DNA of 5,341 nucleotides from RGIG9079 sp964567845 (GTDB lineage Bacteria; Bacteroidota; Bacteroidia; Bacteroidales; Marinifilaceae). Made by a program: the position numbers and the translations under genes. The stretch's first letter is position 1; every line of letters starts with the position of its first letter. Shown in pieces: positions 1-5,341 of the stretch. Under the pieces are notes generated by a model. The model was not told the DNA's origin. It saw nothing but the letters and a program-made list of their open reading frames with translations, and did not search any database. The stretch lies in contig CAZMOG010000100.1 of assembly GCA_964567845.1 (NCBI GenBank), positions 1 to 5,341 on the forward strand, written 5' to 3'.

Positions 1-151
1 AACACCATAAGGCTTGTTTATATAAATGTAGTGATGAAAAATCATATATAACTGTTTTCGCATAACTCTTATTTTGAGAAGTTAATAAAATATGAAAACT
101 CAAGGTATCGTGTTAGTTGATTATTTGGGGTGATAATAAATGGCTAATCCA

Positions 152-179
152 TTGACAATGTTTTGGAATGTGCTATAAT
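152..179 (+). promoter_or_regulatory. Sigma-A type promoter of the TetR/HD-GYP/MCP operon
   Basis: A perfect -35 box TTGACA lies at 152-157 and a perfect -10 box TATAAT at 174-179, separated by 16 bp. The TG at 171-172 adds an extended -10 element. Transcription should start near 186, leaving a leader of about 38 nt before the TetR start codon. No other promoter of comparable quality was noticed upstream of the three co-directional genes, so this one probably drives all of them. This is inferred from consensus matching only. Confidence 0.85.
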
Positions 180-187
180 AAAACGTG

Positions 188-199
188 TGTTATATAACA
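188..199. promoter_or_regulatory. Perfect 12-bp palindrome, candidate TetR operator
   Basis: TGTTATATAACA is a perfect inverted repeat located 8 bp after the -10 box, covering the predicted first transcribed bases and lying just ahead of the TetR gene. TetR-family proteins bind palindromes as dimers and often repress their own promoter from this position. That makes it the best candidate for an autoregulatory operator. It is shorter than many TetR operators and A+T-rich, so chance is not excluded. The flanking bases do not extend the symmetry. Confidence 0.5.
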
Positions 200-223
200 A
201 TGTTACGGAAAGGAAGATGAGAG

Positions 224-835
224 ATGCCGCCTAAAGCAAAGTATACAAGGGAGCAAATTATTGATGAGGCCTTTCAGATGGCTAGAGAAAATGGAATAGA
301 ATCTGTAACTGCCAGAGAATTAGGAAAAAGACTTGGAATATCTTCTTCTCCTATTTTTACAGCCTTTAAAAATATGGAGGAATTGCAGACAGAGGTATGT
401 AAGTTAGCGCTAAAGGAATTTGAACGCCATGTACATGATGCAGTGAATTTTACCCCTGCATTTAAGTATGTCGGAATTAAAATGATTCAGTTTGCCATGG
501 AAGAACCTAAGTTATTTCAGCTTGTGTATATGAGGGCACATGGAGAAAAACAGAAGTACATGGATTTAATCAATGAGATTGGCGATACGGTGGAGGTATG
601 CTTAAAAGTAATGGAAAAGGACTATGATTTGACAAGACAGGAAGCAGAAGTATTGTTTGGTCAGGTCTGGATTCATACGTTTGGAATATGTGCTTTAGTG
701 GCATGCAGGGTATGCCAGTTTACGCCGGATGAAATATCTGAAATGTTAAGCATGGAATTTCAAGGAGCACTTATGTTGATTAAGTCCGGGAAATTTAAAG
801 TGATACCAGTTAATAATACTCAAAAAGAGGAATAG
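224..835 (+). CDS. TetR/AcrR family transcriptional regulator
   Basis: A 203-residue cytoplasmic DNA-binding protein of the usual TetR-family length. Residues 8-55 form the N-terminal three-helix DNA-binding domain. The stretch VTARELGKRLGISSSPIFTAFKN (about 28-50) gives the helix-turn-helix, with the recognition helix near 39-46. The rest (about 60-195) is helical and should form the ligand-binding and dimerisation domain, with no membrane segment. The inducer cannot be read from the sequence. The start is supported by an AAAGGAAG ribosome binding site at 209-216 and by MPPKAKYTRE, a typical beginning for this subfamily in Lachnospiraceae. It is the first gene of the operon, with a strong promoter and a palindrome directly upstream, so it probably represses itself together with the HD-GYP and MCP genes that follow. 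The family call is secure; the targets are inferred. Confidence 0.93.
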   Translation: MPPKAKYTREQIIDEAFQMARENGIESVTARELGKRLGISSSPIFTAFKNMEELQTEVCKLALKEFERHVHDAVNFTPAFKYVGIKMIQFAMEEPKLFQLVYMRAHGEKQKYMDLINEIGDTVEVCLKVMEKDYDLTRQEAEVLFGQVWIHTFGICALVACRVCQFTPDEISEMLSMEFQGALMLIKSGKFKVIPVNNTQKEE

Positions 836-846
836 AAGAATACAAT

Positions 847-2064
847 ATGATAGTAGAACATGAGATTTTAAATGAAAATGAGAAGCAGGCAAATAAGATT
901 ACTGCTAAGGTAATGCAGACAACTTTTGGGATTTTTACATTGATATATCTGTTAAATATAGCAGGTGTATTTGTGATAAGAGATACCATTATGACCAGTG
1001 CATACATTGGAAGCTCTTGTCTGCTGTTAATGCCCACATTAGTTAACAACCTGTTAAAGATAGAAAAGGGTTATGTGAAGTATATTAATGTAATATGTGC
1101 AGCTTTGTTTGTAACTTTACTCAGTATTACCCTTACTTACCATGTAGTTGTAATCTATGTCTATCCTATTGCAATTGCAAGCCTTTATTTTTCGAAAAGA
1201 CTGAATGTGTTTGCAACAGTACTTACAGTAACAGGAGTTTCTATAGGGCAGATATTGGCGTTTTTTATAGATACTCTGCAGGATGATAATTTTACTGAAC
1301 TTTATGATGTAATTATTTATGGTATTATTCCACGTGGACTAGTATTAGTTGCAGTTGCAGTGATTTTTACGATGCTTTGTTCAAGAACGGTATCCTTATT
1401 GTCAAGACTTGCTCAGATGGTCGGTAAAGTATCCCGATATCATGAAGAAATGGTAATGGGATTTGCCACACTAGTGGAAAATAAGGACGGAAGCACAGGA
1501 GGTCATATTAAAAGAACCACCAGATATGTAAAGCTTCTGGCGGAAGAATTAAGTCACAGGGGATACTATGAGGAAATCTTAACCAAGGATTATATAAATA
1601 ATCTGTGTATGGCTGCACCAATGCATGACATTGGAAAAATATCTGTGCCTGATGTTATTTTACAAAAACCAGGAAAGCTTACAGATGAGGAGTTTAAAAT
1701 GATTAAGCTTCACACCATAAGTGGTGGAAAAATTATTGAGGAAACTTTTGGACATTTGGAAGATGAACAATATACCAAAATGGCATATGAGGTTGCAAGA
1801 TATCATCATGAAAAATGGAATGGAAGAGGTTATCCGGAAGGACTTATGGGGGAAGAAATTCCACTTTCAGCAAGAATTATGGCTATTGCTGATGTATTTG
1901 ATGCAGTGTCAGAGAAACGCTGCTACAAAGAGGCAATTCCATTGGATAAATGCTTTGAAATCATTGAAGAAGGAAGTGGAAGGGATTTTGAACCACTGTT
2001 AGTAGAAGTGTTTTTGGACATGAAAGAAGAAATAATACAGACCCATGAGGAAATAACGCATTAA
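847..2064 (+). CDS. Membrane-anchored HD-GYP domain protein, probable c-di-GMP phosphodiesterase
   Basis: A 405-residue inner-membrane enzyme. Residues about 20-180 contain six hydrophobic helices with only short loops and no sizeable extracellular domain. A short linker (about 181-200) leads to an HD-GYP domain at about 200-400. The metal-binding and signature residues are present: His220 (GGH), His260-Asp261 with Lys264 (HDIGK), His289, His320-His321, the GYP triad 328-330 and Asp349 (IADV). The domain should therefore hydrolyse cyclic-di-GMP to pGpG or GMP, as known for intact HD-GYP proteins. The start lies 11 nt after the TetR stop codon with only a weak purine-rich ribosome site (near 834-840), which suggests translational coupling. 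The AAAGAGGAA at 823-831 is rather far away. The membrane part is a close paralogue of that of the following MCP gene. The membrane module is not one I can name. It presumably senses a membrane or small-molecule signal. Confidence 0.92.
   Translation: MIVEHEILNENEKQANKITAKVMQTTFGIFTLIYLLNIAGVFVIRDTIMTSAYIGSSCLLLMPTLVNNLLKIEKGYVKYINVICAALFVTLLSITLTYHVVVIYVYPIAIASLYFSKRLNVFATVLTVTGVSIGQILAFFIDTLQDDNFTELYDVIIYGIIPRGLVLVAVAVIFTMLCSRTVSLLSRLAQMVGKVSRYHEEMVMGFATLVENKDGSTGGHIKRTTRYVKLLAEELSHRGYYEEILTKDYINNLCMAAPMHDIGKISVPDVILQKPGKLTDEEFKMIKLHTISGGKIIEETFGHLEDEQYTKMAYEVARYHHEKWNGRGYPEGLMGEEIPLSARIMAIADVFDAVSEKRCYKEAIPLDKCFEIIEEGSGRDFEPLLVEVFLDMKEEIIQTHEEITH
877..1410 (+). repeat. First copy of duplicated six-helix membrane module (in the HD-GYP gene)
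   Basis: This codes for residues 11-188 of the HD-GYP protein. It aligns without gaps to residues 7-184 of the downstream MCP, with about 127 of 178 residues identical by hand count. DNA similarity is also visible, for example an identical 19-nt run at 1277-1295 and 2519-2537. The similarity ends just after the last membrane helix, at the point where the two output domains begin. Confidence 0.85.
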
Positions 2065-2100
2065 GAAGCGGGATAGATATGGTGGAAGGAGAATCAAGTT

Positions 2101-3615
2101 ATGAGTTTGCTTAAACAGAATGAAAAAGAAGCTAATTTTTTAGTTGCAAAGGTTATGAGAATCACATTTCTTATTTTTACACTTATTTATATTTTGAATG
2201 TGATTGGAATATTTGTAGTTGATAAAACAGTCATGACAGTTGCTTATATTGGTGGTGGCTGTCTGCTGCTTTTTCCAACACTACTGGTGAATATTTTGAA
2301 AAGGGAAGATAGCTATATTAAGTATGTAAATGTTGTTTGTGGATCTCTCTTTGTGACCTTACTTAGTATTACTCTTACTTATCATGTAGTTGCAATTTAT
2401 GTATATTCAATAGCAATTGCAAGTCTTTATTTTTCTAAGAAATTAAATATTATGGCAACGGGACTTACGGTAGCAGGGGTTTCGATTGGACAGATATTAG
2501 CCTTTTTCTTAGATACTTTGCAGGATGATAATTTTACAGAATTTAATGATGTTATTATTTTTGGAATCATTCCTCGTGCAATGATTTTGATTGCAGTTGC
2601 AGCTATTTTTACTATACTTTGCGCTAGAACCGCTTCCATGCTTTCAAATCTGATGGGTGCAGAGGAACAGAAAGAGATATTGGACCGTATGGAAAACATG
2701 CGTGAAAGTGCGGCACAGACTTCTGCAACTATGATTGGCATGGTAGAAGAGTTATCAGGGATAACAGACACATCTTTTGAAGCAAATAAAAGAATAGCGG
2801 AAGAAACAGAGAATTTATTACAGGTGTCTACAGAAAATGCAGAATCTGTTGAAAAGGCAGATAACCGAGTACAGGATATTACAGAACAGCTTTCCAATTT
2901 AAGTACCCTGAACCATAATACTGCATCTTTGGCAAAACAGATTGGTGAAAATACGCAGGAAAACCAGAAGAAAATGGATGAAGCTACCGGTAATATGGAA
3001 CAGATTTATAAAAGTACGGATGAGTGTAAGACTATTATCAATCAGCTTGGTGAAGAGTCCAAAGAGATTATTGGTATTATAGAGACAATTAAGGGGATTT
3101 CCAGTCAGACTAATATTCTGGCATTGAATGCTTCTATAGAAGCGGCAAGAGCAGGAGAGCATGGAAGGGGGTTCTCTGTAGTAGCAACGGAAATTCAACA
3201 GCTTTCTGAACAGACAAAATCAGCGGTAGAAAATATTGGAACGATTATTCATCATGTGGTTAAGGATACAGAATTGGCAGTTAGTGCTATGGAACAGAAT
3301 GTAATTCTGACTCAAAATGGTATGGAAAGCATTCAGCAGGCGAATAAGTCTTCTGCTTTAATCAGAGTGTCCAATGAAGAAATGGTAGAGAAGATTTTTG
3401 CTATTGATGAAGCCGCTGAGGAAATTAAGAAAAAGAGTAATGAAGTTTCTGACAGTATGAAGCAGATTAGCAGCAATACTCAGCAAAATTGTGAGGCTGT
3501 AGGGCATGTAACAGTAGCAAGTCAGGAAAATCGTATGGGAACAGAAAGTCTTGTGGAAATTGTAGAGCAGATAAAAGTTCTTTCAGAAAAATTAAATGGG
3601 GTAGTACAAGGATAA
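2101..3615 (+). CDS. Methyl-accepting chemotaxis protein with six-helix membrane domain
   Basis: A 504-residue chemoreceptor. Residues about 18-176 form six membrane helices with no extracellular Cache or four-helix ligand domain. No HAMP domain is recognisable between the last helix and the long coiled coil (about 186-500). The signalling hairpin tip is well conserved: QTNILALNASIEAARAGEHG begins at 336 and continues RGFSVVATEI, the region that contacts CheW and CheA. Roughly 310 residues of coiled coil is long enough for one of the longer MCP signalling classes. The protein ends VVQG with no CheR-tethering pentapeptide. The start is fixed by an AAGGAG ribosome site at 2086-2091, 9 nt ahead of the ATG. 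The gene follows the HD-GYP gene after 36 nt and shares its membrane module, so both probably respond to the same cue. No cheA, cheW or other chemotaxis gene is in the window. Confidence 0.95.
   Translation: MSLLKQNEKEANFLVAKVMRITFLIFTLIYILNVIGIFVVDKTVMTVAYIGGGCLLLFPTLLVNILKREDSYIKYVNVVCGSLFVTLLSITLTYHVVAIYVYSIAIASLYFSKKLNIMATGLTVAGVSIGQILAFFLDTLQDDNFTEFNDVIIFGIIPRAMILIAVAAIFTILCARTASMLSNLMGAEEQKEILDRMENMRESAAQTSATMIGMVEELSGITDTSFEANKRIAEETENLLQVSTENAESVEKADNRVQDITEQLSNLSTLNHNTASLAKQIGENTQENQKKMDEATGNMEQIYKSTDECKTIINQLGEESKEIIGIIETIKGISSQTNILALNASIEAARAGEHGRGFSVVATEIQQLSEQTKSAVENIGTIIHHVVKDTELAVSAMEQNVILTQNGMESIQQANKSSALIRVSNEEMVEKIFAIDEAAEEIKKKSNEVSDSMKQISSNTQQNCEAVGHVTVASQENRMGTESLVEIVEQIKVLSEKLNGVVQG
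2119..2652 (+). repeat. Second copy of duplicated six-helix membrane module (in the MCP gene)
   Basis: This codes for residues 7-184 of the MCP and is the partner of the copy at 877-1410. The best conserved blocks are the fourth helix and its lead-in (LLSITLTYHV), ASLYFSK, and VSIGQILAFF followed by DTLQDDNFTE. These are probable key positions of the sensor. Hydrophobic substitutions elsewhere are mostly conservative (I/V/L), which suggests both copies still fold and function. Confidence 0.85.
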
Positions 3616-3617
3616 CA

Positions 3618-3679
3618 GTTAAAAAGCTGTCACAATAGCGGTTGTAATCGCAATGTGGCAGCTTTTTAACTATTTTTTT
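3618..3679. terminator. Bidirectional intrinsic terminator between convergent operons
   Basis: The arms 3618-3634 (GTTAAAAAGCTGTCACA) and 3654-3670 (TGTGGCAGCTTTTTAAC) form a 17-bp stem with a single G-U type mismatch. The 19-nt loop can form a small inner GCG/CGC stem. On the + strand the hairpin follows the MCP stop codon by 2 nt and is followed by TATTTTTTT. On the - strand the AAAAA of the left arm supplies a U-run after the core stem, and the hairpin starts at the last base of the small gene's stop codon. It should end transcription from both sides. Confidence 0.9.
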
Positions 3680-3948
3680 AGCTGATTGATTAGTGCTTTC
3701 ATTCGTTCAAACTGCTGTTTTTCTTCAGTAGTCATGTCTTTCGTAAGGATTTCCATAAGCAGAGCACTTTCTTCGGGTGAAAAAGAAAGACCGGCAGCTT
3801 TTAAAGTTTGTTGCGCTTTTAAAAGATAAGGAACAGTCTGAGAAAGAGGTTTTCCGGAAGCATTTTCTGCTAATTCAGTAATCACCCGGAGTTTCAGAGG
3901 GTGCATATCTTTAAGTGCAGGATTGTTAAGCCAAGAGGTTTGAGACAT
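3670..3948 (-). CDS. Hypothetical small helical protein (second gene of - strand pair)
   Basis: A 92-residue soluble, mostly helical protein with no signal peptide, membrane segment, cysteine or recognisable catalytic motif. It begins MSQTSWLNNPALKDMHPLKL. The second half contains two successive helix-cap motifs, FSPEESALLMEIL and MTTEEKQQFERMKALI, which resemble two stretches in the neighbouring 153-residue protein. The start is supported by an ideal AGGAGGA ribosome site at 3954-3960, 5 nt from the ATG. The gene begins 23 nt after the upstream gene ends, so the two are almost certainly co-transcribed. Small proteins with this kind of beginning seem to recur in Lachnospiraceae as uncharacterised proteins (recollection, not a search). 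I cannot assign a function. It may work as a partner of its neighbour. Confidence 0.8.
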   Translation of the reverse strand: MSQTSWLNNPALKDMHPLKLRVITELAENASGKPLSQTVPYLLKAQQTLKAAGLSFSPEESALLMEILTKDMTTEEKQQFERMKALINQLKK

Positions 3949-3971
3949 TTTTGTCCTCCTATTAAAGATTT

Positions 3972-4433
3972 TTAATGATTCATAGTGTTTAACACCATGT
4001 TGATGCTTTCAAAATTGTTTTTCTGTTCTGGTGTAAGCTGTGATAATAGAAATTCCATAAGGCGGTCATTGGAAGAAGTCTGTCCGCCAGAAGAAGATTT
4101 GCCGGAAACCCTTTGCTGTAATGACATAAAAGTACGATAGTTCTGAATAAGCTTTTGCATGGTTATGATATTGAGAAGATTATCAATCATTACTTGTTCC
4201 TCTTTGGTACATAGGGCTTTAATCTGATTTAAAATAACTTCCGGCTCGACTGGTTCTCTTCGAAGACTAGCTGCGGAAACTTCACTTGCATCATCAAAGG
4301 ATTTTAATGCTTCTACAAATTCTTCAGCTTTTGCAAGAATTTCAACTGATTTTTGCGCCTGCGGATGCATGTATGGAAGTGCAGCTTTCATGATTTCCAG
4401 GTAGTGGGAATTAAAAATGGAACGATTGATCAT
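3972..4433 (-). CDS. Hypothetical helical protein (first gene of - strand pair)
   Basis: A 153-residue soluble protein predicted to be largely helical. The N-terminal part (1-45) includes MHPQAQKSVEILAKAEEF. A linker at about 46-62 leads to a helical hairpin with CTKEEQVMIDNLLNII (75-90). A flexible Ser/Gly-rich stretch follows (about 110-122, GKSSSGGQTSS), then a second hairpin with LTPEQKNNFESINMVL (133-148). The two hairpins resemble each other and the repeats in the 92-residue partner. The partner also has an MHP motif preceding a helix. The ribosome site is a moderate AAAAGGGA at 4440-4447, 6 nt from the ATG. No enzymatic or DNA-binding signature is visible. The function is unknown; a structural or regulatory protein-protein role is only a guess. 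Confidence 0.8.
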   Translation of the reverse strand: MINRSIFNSHYLEIMKAALPYMHPQAQKSVEILAKAEEFVEALKSFDDASEVSAASLRREPVEPEVILNQIKALCTKEEQVMIDNLLNIITMQKLIQNYRTFMSLQQRVSGKSSSGGQTSSNDRLMEFLLSQLTPEQKNNFESINMVLNTMNH

Positions 4434-4475
4434 AGAGATTCCCTTTTGACTTTGTTTTTTTAATTTTATGCATAA

Positions 4476-4506
4476 ATTATAAATTTAGTAGTGAAAAAAA
4501 AGTCGA
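4476..4506 (-). promoter_or_regulatory. Candidate promoter for the - strand gene pair
   Basis: Read on the - strand, a perfect -10 box TATAAT occupies 4481-4476. The best -35 candidate is TCGACT at 4506-4501, matching TTGACA at four of six positions, but the 19-bp spacer is long. Transcription would start near 4469, giving a leader of about 35 nt. The -10 is convincing and the -35 is not. Confidence 0.45.
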
Positions 4507-4531
4507 TTTGTGTTAAAATATTTCCGATAAT
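4503..4531 (+). promoter_or_regulatory. Candidate promoter for the HPt gene
   Basis: A GATAAT -10 box at 4526-4531 is preceded after 17 bp by a weak -35 element TCGATT (4503-4508). Transcription would start near 4538, shortly ahead of the ribosome site. The CCGATAA around the -10 recalls flagellar-type sigma-28/SigD promoters, but no TAAA element sits at the required distance, so a sigma-A reading is preferred. Confidence 0.35.
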
Positions 4532-4560
4532 GAGTAATTGTGTGTAGAGAGGCGGGATGA

Positions 4561-4932
4561 TTGATGGAAGAAAAGATATTATCTGAGTTAGAAGCATGTG
4601 GGGTGAATCTGTCAGGTGTGTTACAGCGCTTTATGGGAAACAAAGCCATTTATATGAAAATGCTTCCTCTGGTAATGAAGGATACTTCTTTTGCAGGATT
4701 AAAAGAGGCACTTTCAGAGAAGGATTACAAAAGAGCATTTGAGCAGGCACACACCTTAAAAGGGGTTGCAGGCAATCTTGGTTTTGACAATGTGCTGGAA
4801 AGTCTGGAGCCTATGGTAGAATTACTTAGAAATACAGAAACTGCGGCTAATCATGCAGAAGAAATTGAAGACTACATGAAAAAGGTAGTTGTTGCTTACG
4901 AAAAGGTTATAGCAATTTTGGAGACGATGTAA
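4561..4932 (+). CDS. Stand-alone histidine phosphotransfer (HPt) domain protein
   Basis: A small cytoplasmic phosphorelay protein of 123 residues from the TTG at 4561, or 122 from the ATG at 4564. The HPt signature AHTLKGVAGNLG is complete. The phospho-acceptor is His64 (63 from the ATG), followed by the conserved Lys and Gly of HxxKG. The flanking helices (about 46-62 and 76-92) and a C-terminal helix (100-122) fit the four-helix bundle of the family. Such proteins shuttle phosphate between receiver domains and histidine kinases. The start is ambiguous. An in-frame TGA at 4558-4560 sets the limit. The purine-rich AGAGAGG at 4546-4552 is 8 nt from the TTG and 11 nt from the ATG, so both are possible. 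No kinase or receiver partner is in the window. The gene diverges from the - strand pair and precedes a pyrF start. Confidence 0.9.
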   Translation: MMEEKILSELEACGVNLSGVLQRFMGNKAIYMKMLPLVMKDTSFAGLKEALSEKDYKRAFEQAHTLKGVAGNLGFDNVLESLEPMVELLRNTETAANHAEEIEDYMKKVVVAYEKVIAILETM

Positions 4933-5002
4933 GGATTTATGGTAGTTAAAAACAGTGGTCACACTGAAATAATAAGGAAATTTATAAATGGAGGATTAAA
5001 TC

Positions 5003-5146
5003 ATGATTAACAAATTAGTGAAGAAAATTGAAGCAAACAAAGCACCTATCGTAGTTGGTTTAGACCCTATGCTTTCTTATGTACCAGAAGCAATTAAGAC
5101 AAAAGCTTTCGCAGAACATGGTGAAACTCCGACTACCGCGCAATAA
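5003..5146 (+). pseudogene. pyrF: Truncated orotidine 5'-phosphate decarboxylase, N-terminal fragment
   Basis: The first 42 codons match the start of the longer clostridial type of OMP decarboxylase: MINKLVKKIE, then APIVVGLDPMLSYVPEAI, then KTKAFAEHGET. APIVVGLDP is the first strand of the barrel and carries the substrate-binding Asp. The enzyme makes UMP from OMP, the last step of pyrimidine nucleotide synthesis, and normally has about 300 residues in this group. A GGAGG ribosome site at 4990-4994, 8 nt from the ATG, is intact. After about position 5128 the expected sequence (GETLEGA-like) is lost, and five unrelated codons (PTTAQ) lead to TAA at 5144-5146. The catalytic Lys and Asp residues are missing, so the product cannot be active. 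The break is either a rearrangement or an assembly error. Confidence 0.85.
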
Positions 5147-5341
5147 AAGAACAAATTCTTCAGTGTGAGCCGTCGTTAAGCAATGCCACTTTGTGCGCTG
5201 ACGGAATACATATTTTGCGTCAGGAGCCATGGGAAGCTCTGTGTTCCTTTATCCTTTCACAAAACAGCAATATTCCTAAAATCAAGCGTTCGGTGGAACT
5301 GCTGTGTGAGAGCTTTGGCTCTTTAGCCCAAGGTGGGGGTT
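5125..5341 (+). CDS. ogg: 8-oxoguanine DNA glycosylase, internal fragment lacking both ends
   Basis: A frame different from pyrF is open from 5125 to the window end. It reads NSDYRAIKEQ, then ILRQEPWEALCSFILSQNSN and IPKIKRSVELLCESFG. This matches the OGG1-type base-excision repair glycosylase around the junction of the N-terminal domain and the HhH-GPD domain. Human OGG1 has LLRQDP followed by SFICSSNNNI at the same place, so the Asn that contacts 8-oxoguanine-DNA appears kept. The helix-hairpin-helix and the catalytic Lys and Asp would lie beyond the window. The true start is missing: an in-frame TGA lies at 5122-5124, and no start codon with a ribosome site is seen. G+C is about 46%, higher than the preceding genes. 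The family call is firm; whether the gene truly sits here is doubtful. Confidence 0.82.

Noticed and set aside
1..151. Short open stretches at the left edge (+ strand to the TAA ending at 65, and a - strand stretch over about 2-112) as possible ends of an upstream gene.
   Set aside because: They are too short, A+T-rich and resemble no protein I know. No terminator or ribosome site supports them. The segment is best left as non-coding upstream DNA.
127..178. A 12-codon open frame (140-178) with a GGGGTGA ribosome-like site, ending inside the -10 box.
   Set aside because: It lies over the -35 and -10 boxes of a strong promoter, so it would not be on the transcript starting near 186. It is probably chance.
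810..3198. Several longer open frames inside the HD-GYP and MCP genes on either strand (for example 1721-2002 + and 2427-2897 -).
   Set aside because: They lie entirely or almost entirely within clearly coding frames with strong domain matches, and show no ribosome sites or recognisable protein features of their own.
4514..4531. Sigma-28/SigD flagellar promoter ahead of the HPt gene (TAAA plus CCGATAA).
   Set aside because: The TAAA at 4514-4517 is only about 6 nt from the -10-like element instead of about 15, and no other TAAA is at the right distance.
4953..4966. Small inverted repeat CAGTG/CACTG between the HPt gene and pyrF as a terminator.
   Set aside because: The stem is only 5 bp, the loop is 4 nt and there is no T-run, so it is unlikely to terminate transcription.
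5003..5341. A genuine PyrF-Ogg fusion protein.
   Set aside because: The two parts are in different frames, with a TAA at 5144-5146 ending the pyrF frame and a TGA at 5122-5124 ahead of the Ogg frame. No single fusion product can be made without frameshifting.

Overview
The window looks like chromosomal DNA from a low-G+C Gram-positive anaerobe of the class Clostridia, most likely Lachnospiraceae. The evidence is the A+T-rich coding sequence, strong Shine-Dalgarno sites, near-consensus sigma-A promoter boxes, and protein types familiar from that family: a TetR regulator starting MPPKAKYTRE, a PyrF starting MINKLVKKIE, and membrane-anchored HD-GYP and chemoreceptor proteins. The species assignment is an inference.

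Region 1 (1-3679, + strand) holds a promoter with an adjacent palindrome, followed by three tightly spaced genes that look like one operon. They encode a TetR/AcrR-family regulator, a six-helix membrane protein with a complete HD-GYP (cyclic-di-GMP phosphodiesterase) domain, and a chemoreceptor (MCP). The HD-GYP protein and the MCP carry nearly the same N-terminal membrane domain (about 71% identical over 178 residues by hand alignment) but completely different cytoplasmic outputs. One input module therefore appears wired to both c-di-GMP turnover and chemotaxis. A strong hairpin terminator closes the operon.

Region 2 (3670-4433, - strand) is a convergent two-gene operon of small, soluble, helical proteins of unknown function. 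They share a recurring helix/T-x-E-E/helix motif. Both converging operons can use the same terminator hairpin.

Region 3 (4434-5002, + strand) starts from a compact divergent promoter region. It encodes a stand-alone histidine phosphotransfer (HPt) protein with an intact phospho-acceptor motif.

Region 4 (5003-5341) begins as a normal pyrF (orotidine 5'-phosphate decarboxylase) with a good ribosome binding site. After about 42 codons it switches abruptly, out of frame, into the interior of an 8-oxoguanine DNA glycosylase (Ogg) gene that runs off the window. The sequence after the switch is clearly richer in G+C (about 46% by hand count). This is either a real deletion or rearrangement that destroyed both genes, or, more likely, an assembly chimera near a contig end.

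The unifying theme of the intact part is signal transduction: a one-component regulator, a c-di-GMP hydrolase, a chemoreceptor and a phosphorelay protein.
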